From Leptospira ilyithenensis (GTDB lineage Bacteria; Spirochaetota; Leptospiria; Leptospirales; Leptospiraceae), in the NCBI RefSeq assembly GCF_004771005.1, contig NZ_RQHV01000043.1, forward strand, positions 1 through 64,000: a stretch of DNA of 64,000 nucleotides, written 5' to 3'. The stretch's first letter is position 1, and each line of letters starts with the position of its first letter. The translations under genes and the position numbers were made by a program. The notes beneath the pieces are model-generated. The model was not told the DNA's origin. It searched no databases and was given only the letters and a program-made list of their open reading frames with translations. This document shows, in pieces, positions 55,790 through 64,000 of this stretch.

Positions 55790-56608
55790 TTATGCACAGT
55801 ACAATAAATCTCCAGCCTTCAATTGCAGCGACAATATACCTTTTGCCTGATGTACTTGGACAAGTTTCCTTGTAATACCCAGTATGCGAGCAATTTCTCT
55901 TTCTGAGAAAAAACTTTTATTCATTACTCTCATTCTATGGCGCATCCACTCTTTCTTTTTATGAATGTACCATTTTCTTCTGTCTGATTCGGGGTATTGG
56001 TAGAGAAGTCGAGTGTATCTTAAGACCCTTTCTTCAAACAGACAAAGCTGTCTAAGCCAACCCTCTTTTTTCTTATCATAAATCCTTTGAAAATAGGAAA
56101 ACTCCCTGCCTATTTCTGCCAATCTCCATTCCAAATATGTTTTGCGTTGGTTCAAAATAGGAAGATCATACTGGAAACATACAACAAGGCAGGTCAAAAC
56201 AGGAAGAGAGTCCAACTGGACATACAAACGGTCCCGATTCGTTTCCCAAAAATGCACAGAATGCATACAACTGGGCTGTTCTTCCCTCCAAAGTTCCAAT
56301 AATCTATTATGAGTTTGAATCTCACCATTCTTCCTTTGCAAATTACGAAATAAATTGAATGTATAAGTAACGAAAAAGCCCAATACCTGTGTTTCATCGT
56401 ATTTGCCAGCAAGGCTCCAGACTTTATCCATAGTCTCAATCACTACAAGTCGGATTTCAGATTTTTCATCTTCAGTCACTCTTCTCTTTTTAGCCAATCG
56501 ATCAGCCATCCAAATCGGCAACTTCACCATCAAATTTTCAAGTTTTTTGTCTTTTCTTGCCTGCAGAATACAAGCTAACATTTCTTCGTTGGATATCTTC
56601 GGTAACAT
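55790..56608 (-). CDS. Degenerate sigma-70-like / HTH protein
   Basis: 272 residues, basic and rich in Arg and aromatic residues. Residues 77-105 (KVWSLAGKYDETQVLGFF to LFRNLQRKN) look like the region-2 helix that contacts core polymerase and the -10 element, as in ECF sigma factors. The last 40 residues contain an HTH, FFSEREIARILGITRKLVQV, in the position of region 4. The middle (about 125-225) is longer than an ECF linker and unrecognised. It could be an alternative sigma factor or a sigma-derived regulator. It heads the STAS/AsmA/giant-lipoprotein run. Confidence 0.62.
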   Translation of the reverse strand: MLPKISNEEMLACILQARKDKKLENLMVKLPIWMADRLAKKRRVTEDEKSEIRLVVIETMDKVWSLAGKYDETQVLGFFVTYTFNLFRNLQRKNGEIQTHNRLLELWREEQPSCMHSVHFWETNRDRLYVQLDSLPVLTCLVVCFQYDLPILNQRKTYLEWRLAEIGREFSYFQRIYDKKKEGWLRQLCLFEERVLRYTRLLYQYPESDRRKWYIHKKKEWMRHRMRVMNKSFFSEREIARILGITRKLVQVHQAKGILSLQLKAGDLLYCA

Positions 56609-56709
56609 AGGTAAGACTATACCGAAAAATGTTAGCTGTTAAAGAAAGAAATGAAACGAGGGAACTATCCGTTAGGCGAAAATCCGAACAAATAAGTCAG
56701 AAAGCCGAA

Positions 56710-58089
56710 CTATTTTTCTTTTTTTCTATTCCAAAATGCAGTAAAAATAGCAAACGTTATATGAATGATGTTGAACCAGACAAACGGCAAATAACTGAAA
56801 GTGGAAACTTTGAGAGAAGTTGCCATAAAAGCACCGCAACTATTCCAGGGAATGAGAGGAGAAGATATGGTTCCCGAATCTTCCAAAGCACGAGAGACAT
56901 CCTTAGAAGGGAGTTCATAATGATCCGCAAGATTCCGGTAGGCACGGGCGGGAATCACAAGAGAAAGATATTGATCCGCAGTTGTAAGGTTCAAAAGAAA
57001 AGAAGTGCCCATGGTCGCAAGTAAAACATCCGCTTTTTTCCTGATCCAATTTCTCAGATAATGCAAAAGTTCCTGCAAATACCCCAGACCTTCCAAAGCT
57101 CCGCCAAACCATACAGCGGAAAGAATCAAACATTCCGTTGGAAAAACAGCAATCACTCCTCCCCCACCTAATAAAATATCCAAGCTTTCGTTTCCGGTTT
57201 TGGATGCGAACCCGAAACTGAGCGAGGTAAGTACCGATCCGATGTTATGCCCTAGACTAAATGAAATCCAGTTGGCCGAAAAAATCCCAAGAAGCAGAGA
57301 ATATCTGGGTGGAACCCGAAAGAGAGAAGCGCCGAATACAAGCATGATGGGGATCAAACTTGGATTGATAAAACCATCTGCTTCTGAACCGAAACCTAAA
57401 AATCCCAGATCCGTAGTGTGGGATGTGGTACCTCCCACAACTACAAACAAGTTCGCACCATAGAACAAAGCTAATGCGGCAAAAAAACTGGGAATCGTAG
57501 TCTTTGCCATATGAAAAATATGATCCAGTATCGGAACACCGGTAAGGGAAGAAGCGAGATTGGTGGTATCCGACAAAGGAGACAATTTATCTCCGAAATA
57601 ACACCCGGAAACAATTGCCCCGGCGCAGATGGATTCGTCCACACCCAAAACCTGCCCCACTCCCATAAGTGCAACTCCCAAGGTCCCGGCAGTGGTCCAG
57701 GAAGAACCGGAAATCAGTGAAGCAATCCCTGAAATCAAACAAACTCCCGGTAAAAAAAATTCAGGACTGAGAACCCGAACTCCCAGTTGGATCATGGAAA
57801 AAAGCACTCCTGCGTCCGCCCAGGAACCGATCAGGATCCCCACGAGTAACAATATTTCCATGGCGGGCCATACGGATAAAAAATTCTTTTTCCATGCAAG
57901 TAGGAACGCTTGTTTGGCGTGGTGTATATTTCTTCTTTGCCAGATAGCGACCGCACCTGCCAGAATCAGGGATAGTTGGTGCGACCCGTACAAAGGGTCT
58001 GTAGTAAAAATCTGCCTAAATAGAAAAATAAAACACAACAGATACAGAACGGGAGAAAGAGAAAGAAAGATATCTTTCGTCTTTCTCAT
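56710..58089 (-). CDS. Na+/H+ antiporter, NhaC family
   Basis: 459 residues with about eleven or twelve membrane segments. NhaC-type motifs are visible: GSSWTTAGTLGVALMGVG, GAIVSGCYFGDKLSPLSDTT and the later PLIPWNSCGAFMATSL. It would exchange cytoplasmic Na+ for protons, or act as a malate/lactate-type relative of NhaC. The gene starts six bases after the Nramp-like gene, so the two are cotranscribed. Confidence 0.9.
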   Translation of the reverse strand: MRKTKDIFLSLSPVLYLLCFIFLFRQIFTTDPLYGSHQLSLILAGAVAIWQRRNIHHAKQAFLLAWKKNFLSVWPAMEILLLVGILIGSWADAGVLFSMIQLGVRVLSPEFFLPGVCLISGIASLISGSSWTTAGTLGVALMGVGQVLGVDESICAGAIVSGCYFGDKLSPLSDTTNLASSLTGVPILDHIFHMAKTTIPSFFAALALFYGANLFVVVGGTTSHTTDLGFLGFGSEADGFINPSLIPIMLVFGASLFRVPPRYSLLLGIFSANWISFSLGHNIGSVLTSLSFGFASKTGNESLDILLGGGGVIAVFPTECLILSAVWFGGALEGLGYLQELLHYLRNWIRKKADVLLATMGTSFLLNLTTADQYLSLVIPARAYRNLADHYELPSKDVSRALEDSGTISSPLIPWNSCGAFMATSLKVSTFSYLPFVWFNIIHITFAIFTAFWNRKKEK

Positions 58090-58095
58090 TCTTCT

Positions 58096-59352
58096 TTAGG
58101 AAAAGAAACGAACCTGAAGAAAATAAATGGAAAATCCGAATAGAAACACAATTCCGAACCAGGAAAGCAGATTTACAAAAGGAGAAGGTCTATGTTCTTT
58201 AGGAATGTCTTTTCCGAATAAAATCAAATGATGAATCAGTGCAAGGATCGGTGCATTCAAAAAGGAAGCCGTTGTGGCAAAATCGACAAGTCCTTTCATA
58301 CTGGTGAGAAAAAATGCCAAAATACCCACAGATCCCAAAGCAACCACAACGATCCAAATCCAATACAACTTTTCTCGCGAAACAGACGCTAGCCTAGGAA
58401 TCACTCTCTGGCTTGCATTGGCAACCACTCTGGGATAGGCATCAAAACAAGTCAGTGTTGTGGAAAACATCGTAAAAAATGCAGCGAGTAAAATAATGGG
58501 ATAAGCCCAAGACCCGAGAGATGAAGTATAAAGACGAATCAGCTCAGAAGCAAAAGTAACCGCGTTGGTGGAAAACTGACCTCCCGTATTGTACATCATA
58601 TTTGATCCTAAGATCAGAAAGAAAATAGCAAGCACTGTCGTTCCCCAATATCCTATATGGAAGTCGAGTAACGCCCATTTCATGGGAGGAAGCTCTCCGC
58701 CGTTTTGTTCTTTTTTAGCCAAGGTCCAATCGGATTGCCAAACCGCAGCTTCGATCGGGATCGGCATCCAACCCATAAGAGCAATCAAAAAGGAAACATC
58801 CACAGCATCCGACAAAGAAAAACTTTTTGCAGGAGTCGAAAGTTTGGGAACATTTGCAAAGAAAGAAAAAAAGACCGCGAGAATGGTTGTGAGAGTGAGA
58901 CCGATCACAATCCATTTCATCAACTTGTCCAAAGCGGAATATTTACCGACAGCAAGTAACAAAAAACAAAAACTCAAGATAATCGCACATAGCAACCAAG
59001 GTTGGATTTCAACTCCCAGGATCGTTGCAAACAAACCGGATGTAACAAGCGTTACAGTCGCTACAATCACACACATGGTTCCGAAAGAAATAATGAAAAA
59101 AATCCAAATCGGCCATCTTCCCAAATTCTGGTATCCGTCCAAAAGAGACTTGCCTGTAACAATCGTATAACGGGTTCCGATTTCAAAAAATGGAAATTTT
59201 ATGATATTCGCAAATATAACTACACCCAACAATTCATAACCGTAAACCGCCCCCGCCCTTGTGGATTGCACCAAATGGGAGACTCCTACCGCCGCGCCGG
59301 CATACATTAACCCAGGTCCGAAGTATTTCAGGAAAGTTTGCAATTTGCTCAT
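58096..59352 (-). CDS. Nramp-like transporter without the DPGN motif
   Basis: 418 residues with about eleven membrane helices on the LeuT/Nramp plan. Helix 1 reads FGPGLMYAGAAVGVSHLVQS, so GVSH replaces the metal-binding DPGN of true Nramp proteins. Helix 6 reads ALMGWMPIPIEAAVWQS, keeping the Met-Pro but replacing MPHN. A cation transporter is still likely, but Mn/Fe selectivity cannot be assumed. It is the first gene of a pair with the NhaC-type antiporter, a link that may point to Mg or Na coupling. Confidence 0.85.
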   Translation of the reverse strand: MSKLQTFLKYFGPGLMYAGAAVGVSHLVQSTRAGAVYGYELLGVVIFANIIKFPFFEIGTRYTIVTGKSLLDGYQNLGRWPIWIFFIISFGTMCVIVATVTLVTSGLFATILGVEIQPWLLCAIILSFCFLLLAVGKYSALDKLMKWIVIGLTLTTILAVFFSFFANVPKLSTPAKSFSLSDAVDVSFLIALMGWMPIPIEAAVWQSDWTLAKKEQNGGELPPMKWALLDFHIGYWGTTVLAIFFLILGSNMMYNTGGQFSTNAVTFASELIRLYTSSLGSWAYPIILLAAFFTMFSTTLTCFDAYPRVVANASQRVIPRLASVSREKLYWIWIVVVALGSVGILAFFLTSMKGLVDFATTASFLNAPILALIHHLILFGKDIPKEHRPSPFVNLLSWFGIVFLFGFSIYFLQVRFFS

Positions 59353-59475
59353 AGATTCTTATCCGTATCCACTACTTTCATTTGCCCGCAAAGCTAAAAC
59401 TGAAAATTTGATTGTTTTTTTTATAAAACGGTGCCTAATCATTTTTACAAAATCGAAGGTTAGGAAAGAAGGATT

Positions 59476-59904
59476 ATGAACGCAGTCGCAATTTTCATTT
59501 CGGTATTAGTGCAACAAGCCATCGGCGCAGTCTATTATGGAATCCTGGGCGGGGCATGGGCGGAATCTCTCGGAAAAACCCGCGCCGATTTTGAAGCAAG
59601 TGCAGGAGATCCGATCCCCTATCTCACCGGCATCATCTCTTCTATCTTTCTTTCCCTGGGGATCTCATGGATTTTCCGACAAATAGGAATACGAACGCTC
59701 GTTACCGGAATAAGGTATGCTATTTTGTTTTTCCTATTTTTTTCCGTCTTTGTTTCCACCATGCATACCTACTATGCCCATCTTTCTCAAAAAAGATTAC
59801 TCATCGACTCAGGCTATGATTTCCTTGTTTTTCTTGTGGCCGGTGCCATCATCGGAGCTTTTCCCAAAAAAGAAAAATCCACTCGGTCGATATCTTCGAT
59901 TTAA
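59476..59904 (+). CDS. DUF1761 family membrane protein
   Basis: 142 residues with four membrane helices. The family pattern GAVYYGILGGAWAESLGKTR at the N-terminus and the terminal GAIIGAFPKK are recognisable. DUF1761 proteins have no known function. The gene is divergent from the Nramp-like gene (123-base gap) and is followed by the hairpin-rich stretch. Confidence 0.82.
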   Translation: MNAVAIFISVLVQQAIGAVYYGILGGAWAESLGKTRADFEASAGDPIPYLTGIISSIFLSLGISWIFRQIGIRTLVTGIRYAILFFLFFSVFVSTMHTYYAHLSQKRLLIDSGYDFLVFLVAGAIIGAFPKKEKSTRSISSI

Positions 59905-59959
59905 GATCAACACTCCAGGCTTTTGGGCGCATCGGATGTGTTAGATGAGATGGCTTCTG

Positions 59960-60080
59960 TTGACTGCCCCGACCGGGCTCTTTTGCGACTTCGCCTCTCG
60001 GCTTCGGTCCTTCGGACGGCGACCTTTGGTCGCCTCGCGTTGATCCCTTGCGGAAAATGTTTACCATAACGAACATTTGT
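59960..60080. repeat. Cluster of GC-rich hairpins
   Basis: Between DUF1761 and the FecR gene the sequence is GC-richer than its surroundings and consists of successive short palindromes: GCCC/GGGC at 59966-59978, GCGA-CT-TCGC at 59985-59994, GTCC-TTC-GGAC at 60007-60017, GGCGACC-TTT-GGTCGCC at 60018-60034, and AAATGTT/AACATTT at 60055-60078. The ORF-like readings across it are not convincing. It looks like an intergenic palindromic repeat unit or a structured RNA. Confidence 0.6.
60055..60078 (-). terminator. Possible terminator of the FecR gene
   Basis: AAATGTT (60055-60061) pairs with AACATTT (60072-60078). On the minus strand, about 34 bases past the FecR stop, the stem is followed by only TTTCC, so termination is uncertain. 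Confidence 0.35.
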
Positions 60081-60111
60081 TTAAGATGAAACTGATAATC
60101 GTTTTACTTAA

Positions 60112-60819
60112 CTATTTCAGTTCTTGGAATTTTTTCTCTGCAAGTCGCATCATTATTACAAATTGTTCATTACTTAATCTGTTTTGTTCTCCTAATTTAC
60201 TCGAACCGAGTTCGCTATGATCATGAGTATAAGGAATGTTTAATGCTTTCAGATCCTCAGGAAAGACATAGACAATCTTGTCTTTTTTGACGATTGCCAG
60301 ATAATCTCTGTCATTGACCCGTCCCGAATTGTTACTGAGATTCTTTAAATCAATTTCTCCTTCACAATGACAGGTCAATGTCATGTCTCCAACTACGGAA
60401 GTGAAAAATTTTGTTCCTCGGACACCGGCTACGGTCGTAGGAGTCTTTAGATTTAATGTTCCGTCTTTTTTTAACTTAGCGGATTTCAGCCAGGATCGGC
60501 CGCTACTCAGCATAAATTCTTTGTTTTTGCCAGTGTCTAAAAAACTGAATTCAGAATTCGATTGAATCTCTATGACCGCTTCTTCTTCTCCAAACTCAAC
60601 GATGGCCGCTGATTTTTCGCCGGATCTGAGAGTGTCTCCTTTTTGGATGGAATCTCCTGTTTTTGCTGAAATTTTCTCCCCCGATCTTTCTATTATTATA
60701 TTACCTAAAGTGAATGTGAGGATTCCTTCCGTTGTGCTCTTTGACTTAGTGCAGTTGATTGCAACTGCCAATGCTATAATAAACGTTAAAGTATATCGAC
60801 CGTTTGTTTTGTTGTCCAT
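60112..60819 (-). CDS. FecR-domain lipoprotein
   Basis: 235 residues from the ATG at 60819, which has AAAGGGA at good spacing; the ATG at 60852 is less likely. The signal ends FIIALAVAINC (Cys23). The FecR domain is clear: GDSIQKGDTLRSGEKSAAIV, EIQSNSEFSFLD and KTPTTVAGVRGTKFFTSV. Spirochaetes use such FecR lipoproteins outside iron regulation. No sigma factor of the FecI type is adjacent. The following gene upstream on this strand (EAL regulator) ends 134 bases away, so FecR is probably transcribed on its own. Confidence 0.88.
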   Translation of the reverse strand: MDNKTNGRYTLTFIIALAVAINCTKSKSTTEGILTFTLGNIIIERSGEKISAKTGDSIQKGDTLRSGEKSAAIVEFGEEEAVIEIQSNSEFSFLDTGKNKEFMLSSGRSWLKSAKLKKDGTLNLKTPTTVAGVRGTKFFTSVVGDMTLTCHCEGEIDLKNLSNNSGRVNDRDYLAIVKKDKIVYVFPEDLKALNIPYTHDHSELGSSKLGEQNRLSNEQFVIMMRLAEKKFQELK

Positions 60820-60952
60820 AAGTTCCCTTTGAAATCTACTGCGATTCATCAAAAGATATAATGACCTAAATCCGTTTGGATAGAAAAAAATAAGGTATTT
60901 TAAAAAAAGTTTTTTAACAGTAAAAATTTCGAATTTGTAACTTCACGATTTA

Positions 60953-62161
60953 TCATTTAACGGAAGTTATCTTTTCCAGATACTCTATCAAAGAAGATAG
61001 ATTCATCGGTTTTGCAATATAATACCCCTGTGCCGTGTCACAGGACAAAAGTTTCAAGGTATCCCAATCTTGTTTTGTCTCAACCCCTTCGGCGATACTT
61101 TTCATCTGAAGTTTAGTCGCCATTTTTATGCTGGAATTAACAACAATGCGCAAAACCCTGCTTTCCGTAATATCTCTCACAAAAGAACGATCTATCTTAA
61201 GCTCGGTAAAGGCAATCCGTGTGATCTGTTGCATACTGGAATAACCTGTGCCGTAATCATCAATCGAAAGCCCGAATCCTTTCATACGCAAGCGTGCCAA
61301 ATTTTCCAAAGCCGGCGCCATTTCGGTCATAGCAGCGGTTTCTGTGATCTCCAAAATCATTTGGCGCGGCTCGATTCCGGATTTTATTACCAAGTGAGTG
61401 ATCCTATCCGCCAAAGAAACATCTGCGAGCGATACTAGCGAAAGATTCACTGAGACGGTAATTTTATGGCCTTTGTCATGCAATAGGCGGCATGCGGTTG
61501 CGGCTTTTTCGAGCATAACAAAAGTTAGTTCGTCTATATTTCCGCTTTCTTCCAGAATTTCGATAAAGGCATAAGGAGCGATGACTCCGTGTTTAGGGTG
61601 CACCCACCTGGCCAATGCTTCGGCGCCGGTTATTTCACCCGTCGCAATATCCACTTTAGGTTGAAAAAAAGGTTCGAATTGTTTATCTTTGATCCCTTGT
61701 AATATTTCTTCCAAAGTGAACGTTCTTTCTGCAGGGAACTCCCGTTTTTGTCCGGATTGGTTATTTCGATACAAAGAAATCATGACTTCCAGTTTTGCCG
61801 GAGTAATCGGTTTTTCCATTGCACCCAAGAGAATGATTCCGTATGCTCTCGCCATTTTTTTTACGGAAGCAATCAGAGCACCGTCTAACGCACTCATAAT
61901 GATCGTGGAAATGCTGGAATGGGAATTTCCCAGATGCCGAAGGAACTCCATCCCGTCCATTTCAGGCATATTCAGGTCGCAAAGAACAATGTCCACAGGA
62001 TTTGCATTACTACCACCTAATACTTGCAATGCCTGCACTCCCCCGATAGCTTCGGATATCCTTGTGATCCCCAGCTTGCGCAATATATCTACAATTACTT
62101 GACGCTGAAAATCATCATCTTCCACTACCAAGAACCCCAGATCATTTGCACTCATCATCAT
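60953..62161 (-). CDS. Receiver-EAL response regulator (c-di-GMP phosphodiesterase)
   Basis: 402 residues. The receiver (1-125) has acidic residues in VVEDDDFQR and acceptor Asp62 in LCDLNMPEMDG. The EAL domain has the catalytic signature GAEALARWVHP (about 180) and the metal and base residues in EITETAAM, SIDDYGTGYSSM and LKIDRSFV, so it should be active in hydrolysing c-di-GMP. QGYYIAKPM near the end is typical. It starts six bases after the hybrid kinase and is very probably its output protein. Confidence 0.94.
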   Translation of the reverse strand: MMMSANDLGFLVVEDDDFQRQVIVDILRKLGITRISEAIGGVQALQVLGGSNANPVDIVLCDLNMPEMDGMEFLRHLGNSHSSISTIIMSALDGALIASVKKMARAYGIILLGAMEKPITPAKLEVMISLYRNNQSGQKREFPAERTFTLEEILQGIKDKQFEPFFQPKVDIATGEITGAEALARWVHPKHGVIAPYAFIEILEESGNIDELTFVMLEKAATACRLLHDKGHKITVSVNLSLVSLADVSLADRITHLVIKSGIEPRQMILEITETAAMTEMAPALENLARLRMKGFGLSIDDYGTGYSSMQQITRIAFTELKIDRSFVRDITESRVLRIVVNSSIKMATKLQMKSIAEGVETKQDWDTLKLLSCDTAQGYYIAKPMNLSSLIEYLEKITSVK

Positions 62162-62167
62162 TACTCC

Positions 62168-64000
62168 TTAAATCGTTCCTGTTTTTTCAATTAACGTAAA
62201 AAGAAATTTTTCAAATCGACCCACAGCTTCCGTTAGTTTCGGAATCTCCGCACGGGCCGATTGCAAATTGTTTTGTCTGGCAGACCGTTCTATGTTTGCG
62301 TATGCATTTGCAAGTTCACTTGCTCCTACAATCTGACTTGCCCCGTTGAGACGATGGGCCTGACTCATTATCTCTGCCGTATTTCCATTGTCCAGTTCGG
62401 CGATCAACTTGTCCCGATCCTCCCGATGGTGTGATTGAAATTTATTTAATAATGCAATCTGTCCGGCCCGATCAGGTATGATATTGCGGAGATTTGTAAA
62501 ATCAACCGGTGAATCCGCATCATCTTCCAAAGATGGATTCGCAGGTCCTTCCGCTTCACCGATACCGGATAACCAGCGCATGAAGGTTCCCCGCAATTGA
62601 ACCATTTTGGCCGGCTTAACCATCACTTCGTCCATACCGGCAGAATGGCAGAGTCCGTTTTCTTCCCCGAGCGCATTGGCGGTATAAGCGATAATAGGTA
62701 TGCGTGGTAATGCCTGAGCAGCTTCAATTTCCCGAATGGCTTTCGTTAGCTCGTATCCGTCCATTTTGGGCATATGGCAATCAGTAATGATCATATCGAA
62801 TTTTTTCTCTTTCCATAATTTAAGAGCATCTTCCCCGTCTTCAGCACCCTCCACACGCAATCCGAGTTGTTCGACTTGGCGTATCAACAAAGTTAGGTTG
62901 ATCGAATGGTCATCCACAACAAGCACGGTATGTATACTATTTCTATCCTGCGGAATGGGCTTGACAGCTTCCATGTCAGGCCCGACCAAAATAGTATTCA
63001 CAAAATCCATTTCCGATGTAGGGAGAAAAAGTGTGATACTGAAAGTGGATCCTTTGCCGGGAACACTTTCCAATTCGATCACTCCATCCATTAAGTCCGC
63101 CAATCTACGGCTGATGGCGAGGCCGAGGCCTGTTCCTCCGTACAGACGTGCCGTATCGGAAGTCGCTTGCGCGTAACGGAGAAACAAACGGGATTGTTCT
63201 TCCTGATTCAATCCTATACCGGTATCCTGGACGGAAAACCGCACCTTTTGCGCGTAGGAAAGATCCTTAACCAAATCAGCACGTAATACAACTTCCCCCT
63301 TTGCAGTAAACTTGATCGCATTGCTTACGAAATTATTGAGGACTTGTGAAAGCCTAAGCGGGTCAACGATATGGGCCAAAGTCAATTTTGTATCTACTTC
63401 ATAGCGCAGCGCCAATCCCTTGGAGCTTGCAACATGAGAATAGGTTTCCACCACCTCGGACGAAAGCTGCGCAATCGAAGTCGCTTGCAAAGAAAGCTCC
63501 AATTTGCCCTCTTCGATTTTGGACCAATCGAGAATGTCGCTTAAGATACGCAACAAACCGTTTCCTGAATCTCTCGCCGCCTTTACCATCTTTTTCTGAT
63601 CTAGATTCAGTACCGTTAGACTGAGTAATTCCAACATTCCCAGTAAGCCGCTCAACGGCGTACGGATTTCATGACTCATTGTGGCCAAAAAGGAGGTTTT
63701 CGAACGATTGGCAAGCTCCGCATCTTCCTTTGCCCGCTGCAATGCAAACCTGGCTGCACGCTCTTCAGTGACATCACGAAACACTAGTACAGCTCCCGTC
63801 ACCACACCATCCCGGTTACGGATTGGCGCGCAACTGTCTGCAATGGCATGTTCCCTGCCGTCACGGGAAATCAAGAGTGAGTTGCTGAGACCTTGGGTCG
63901 TTCCGTGTGTCAATGCATCTATCACCGGGACGGAAACAGGCTCGCGCGTTTCATTATTTATAATATGGAAAATTTCTACCACCAAACGACCAATAGCTTC
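62168..64000 (-). CDS. Hybrid sensor histidine kinase with receiver and Hpt (5' end outside the window)
   Basis: The frame is open to the right edge; the codon at 63985 is only a TTG, and [15 protein letters not shown] at the edge is the middle of a PAS domain, so the N-terminus is missing. Order from there: PAS end ([19 protein letters not shown], then FRDVTEER), H-box [17 protein letters not shown], ATPase ([23 protein letters not shown]), receiver with Asp in [12 protein letters not shown] and Lys in VMVKPAKM, and a C-terminal Hpt with His in [12 protein letters not shown]. Phosphorelay to the EAL regulator downstream is the obvious route. The style resembles proteobacterial kinases. Confidence 0.92.
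   Translation of the reverse strand, partial: EAIGRLVVEIFHIINNETREPVSVPVIDALTHGTTQGLSNSLLISRDGREHAIADSCAPIRNRDGVVTGAVLVFRDVTEERAARFALQRAKEDAELANRSKTSFLATMSHEIRTPLSGLLGMLELLSLTVLNLDQKKMVKAARDSGNGLLRILSDILDWSKIEEGKLELSLQATSIAQLSSEVVETYSHVASSKGLALRYEVDTKLTLAHIVDPLRLSQVLNNFVSNAIKFTAKGEVVLRADLVKDLSYAQKVRFSVQDTGIGLNQEEQSRLFLRYAQATSDTARLYGGTGLGLAISRRLADLMDGVIELESVPGKGSTFSITLFLPTSEMDFVNTILVGPDMEAVKPIPQDRNSIHTVLVVDDHSINLTLLIRQVEQLGLRVEGAEDGEDALKLWKEKKFDMIITDCHMPKMDGYELTKAIREIEAAQALPRIPIIAYTANALGEENGLCHSAGMDEVMVKPAKMVQLRGTFMRWLSGIGEAEGPANPSLEDDADSPVDFTNLRNIIPDRAGQIALLNKFQSHHREDRDKLIAELDNGNTAEIMSQAHRLNGASQIVGASELANAYANIERSARQNNLQSARAEIPKLTEAVGRFEKFLFTLIEKTGTI

Noticed and set aside
58589..59170. 193-residue plus-strand ORF within the Nramp-like gene
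   Set aside because: It mirrors the conserved membrane gene on the other strand and shows no motif of its own.
59941..60060. tRNA or riboswitch in the hairpin cluster
   Set aside because: No cloverleaf with a GTTCRA T-loop and no known aptamer core could be drawn; the hairpins are short and sequential.
59849..60076. 75-residue minus-strand ORF across the hairpin cluster
   Set aside because: It is Arg/Gly/Pro-rich, spans the palindromes and overlaps the end of DUF1761, as expected of chance reading through GC-rich repeats.

Overview
The window looks like a spirochaete chromosome, most likely a Leptospira of the environmental or saprophytic type. This is inferred from AT-rich coding style, many short-signal lipoproteins with loose lipoboxes, outer-membrane barrels with C-terminal Phe, sensory kinases and an unorthodox chemotaxis operon. 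No rRNA, tRNA, CRISPR or prophage was seen. The only mobile DNA found is the frameshifted 3' end of an IS3-family transposase at the left edge.

Layout. 1-210: IS3 remnant. 360-947: small membrane protein. 1022-6826 (minus): START-like anchored protein, DUF3052, DUF3556 membrane protein, phytoene-desaturase-like flavoenzyme, thioesterase, purT. 7147-9927 (plus): pirin and a split mnmC pair (mnmD, then the FAD oxidase). 9869-11227 (minus): lpxK and hisE. 11328-12158: thioredoxin-TPR protein. 12155-15486 (minus): UDP-glucose dehydrogenase and a Wzm/Wzt-type polysaccharide exporter. 15487-16230: small ORF and a hairpin-rich, locally GC-rich intergenic stretch. 16231-17790: outer-membrane barrel candidate. 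17787-21007 (minus): lipoprotein, secreted protein, HEAT-repeat protein with no ordinary start codon, response regulator. 21061-26573 (minus): glycogen phosphorylase, DUF192 lipoprotein, crotonase, membrane PP2C phosphatase, small secreted protein. 26612-29012 (plus): zinc-protease-like lipoprotein and a second barrel.

29118-38321 (plus) is a chemotaxis-like operon: 4HB receptor, CheW, CheA, CheB, a pseudo-receiver/ATPase protein, CheY and a large membrane PAS histidine kinase. No CheR or CheD lies in the cluster. 38314-42582 (minus) carries purM, murI, an aminotransferase and an HtrA-like protease, head-to-head with a COG4324-type aminopeptidase (42586-43665).

43750-56608 (minus) is the most unusual part. 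A degenerate sigma-like protein and a STAS protein are followed by a 1010-residue AsmA/YdbH-like protein, a lipoprotein that seems to join a YnbE-like head to a YdbL-like (DUF1318) tail, and a 2656-residue lipoprotein with a PD40 beta-propeller, long TPR arrays and two CHAT-like folds without an evident His/Cys dyad. I read this as a candidate envelope lipid-transport or envelope-sensing system.

56710-59352 (minus): NhaC-type antiporter and an Nramp-like transporter lacking the DPGN motif. 59476-59904: DUF1761 protein. 59960-60080: run of hairpins. 60112-64000 (minus): FecR lipoprotein, EAL response regulator and a hybrid histidine kinase with Hpt domain that runs off the right edge.
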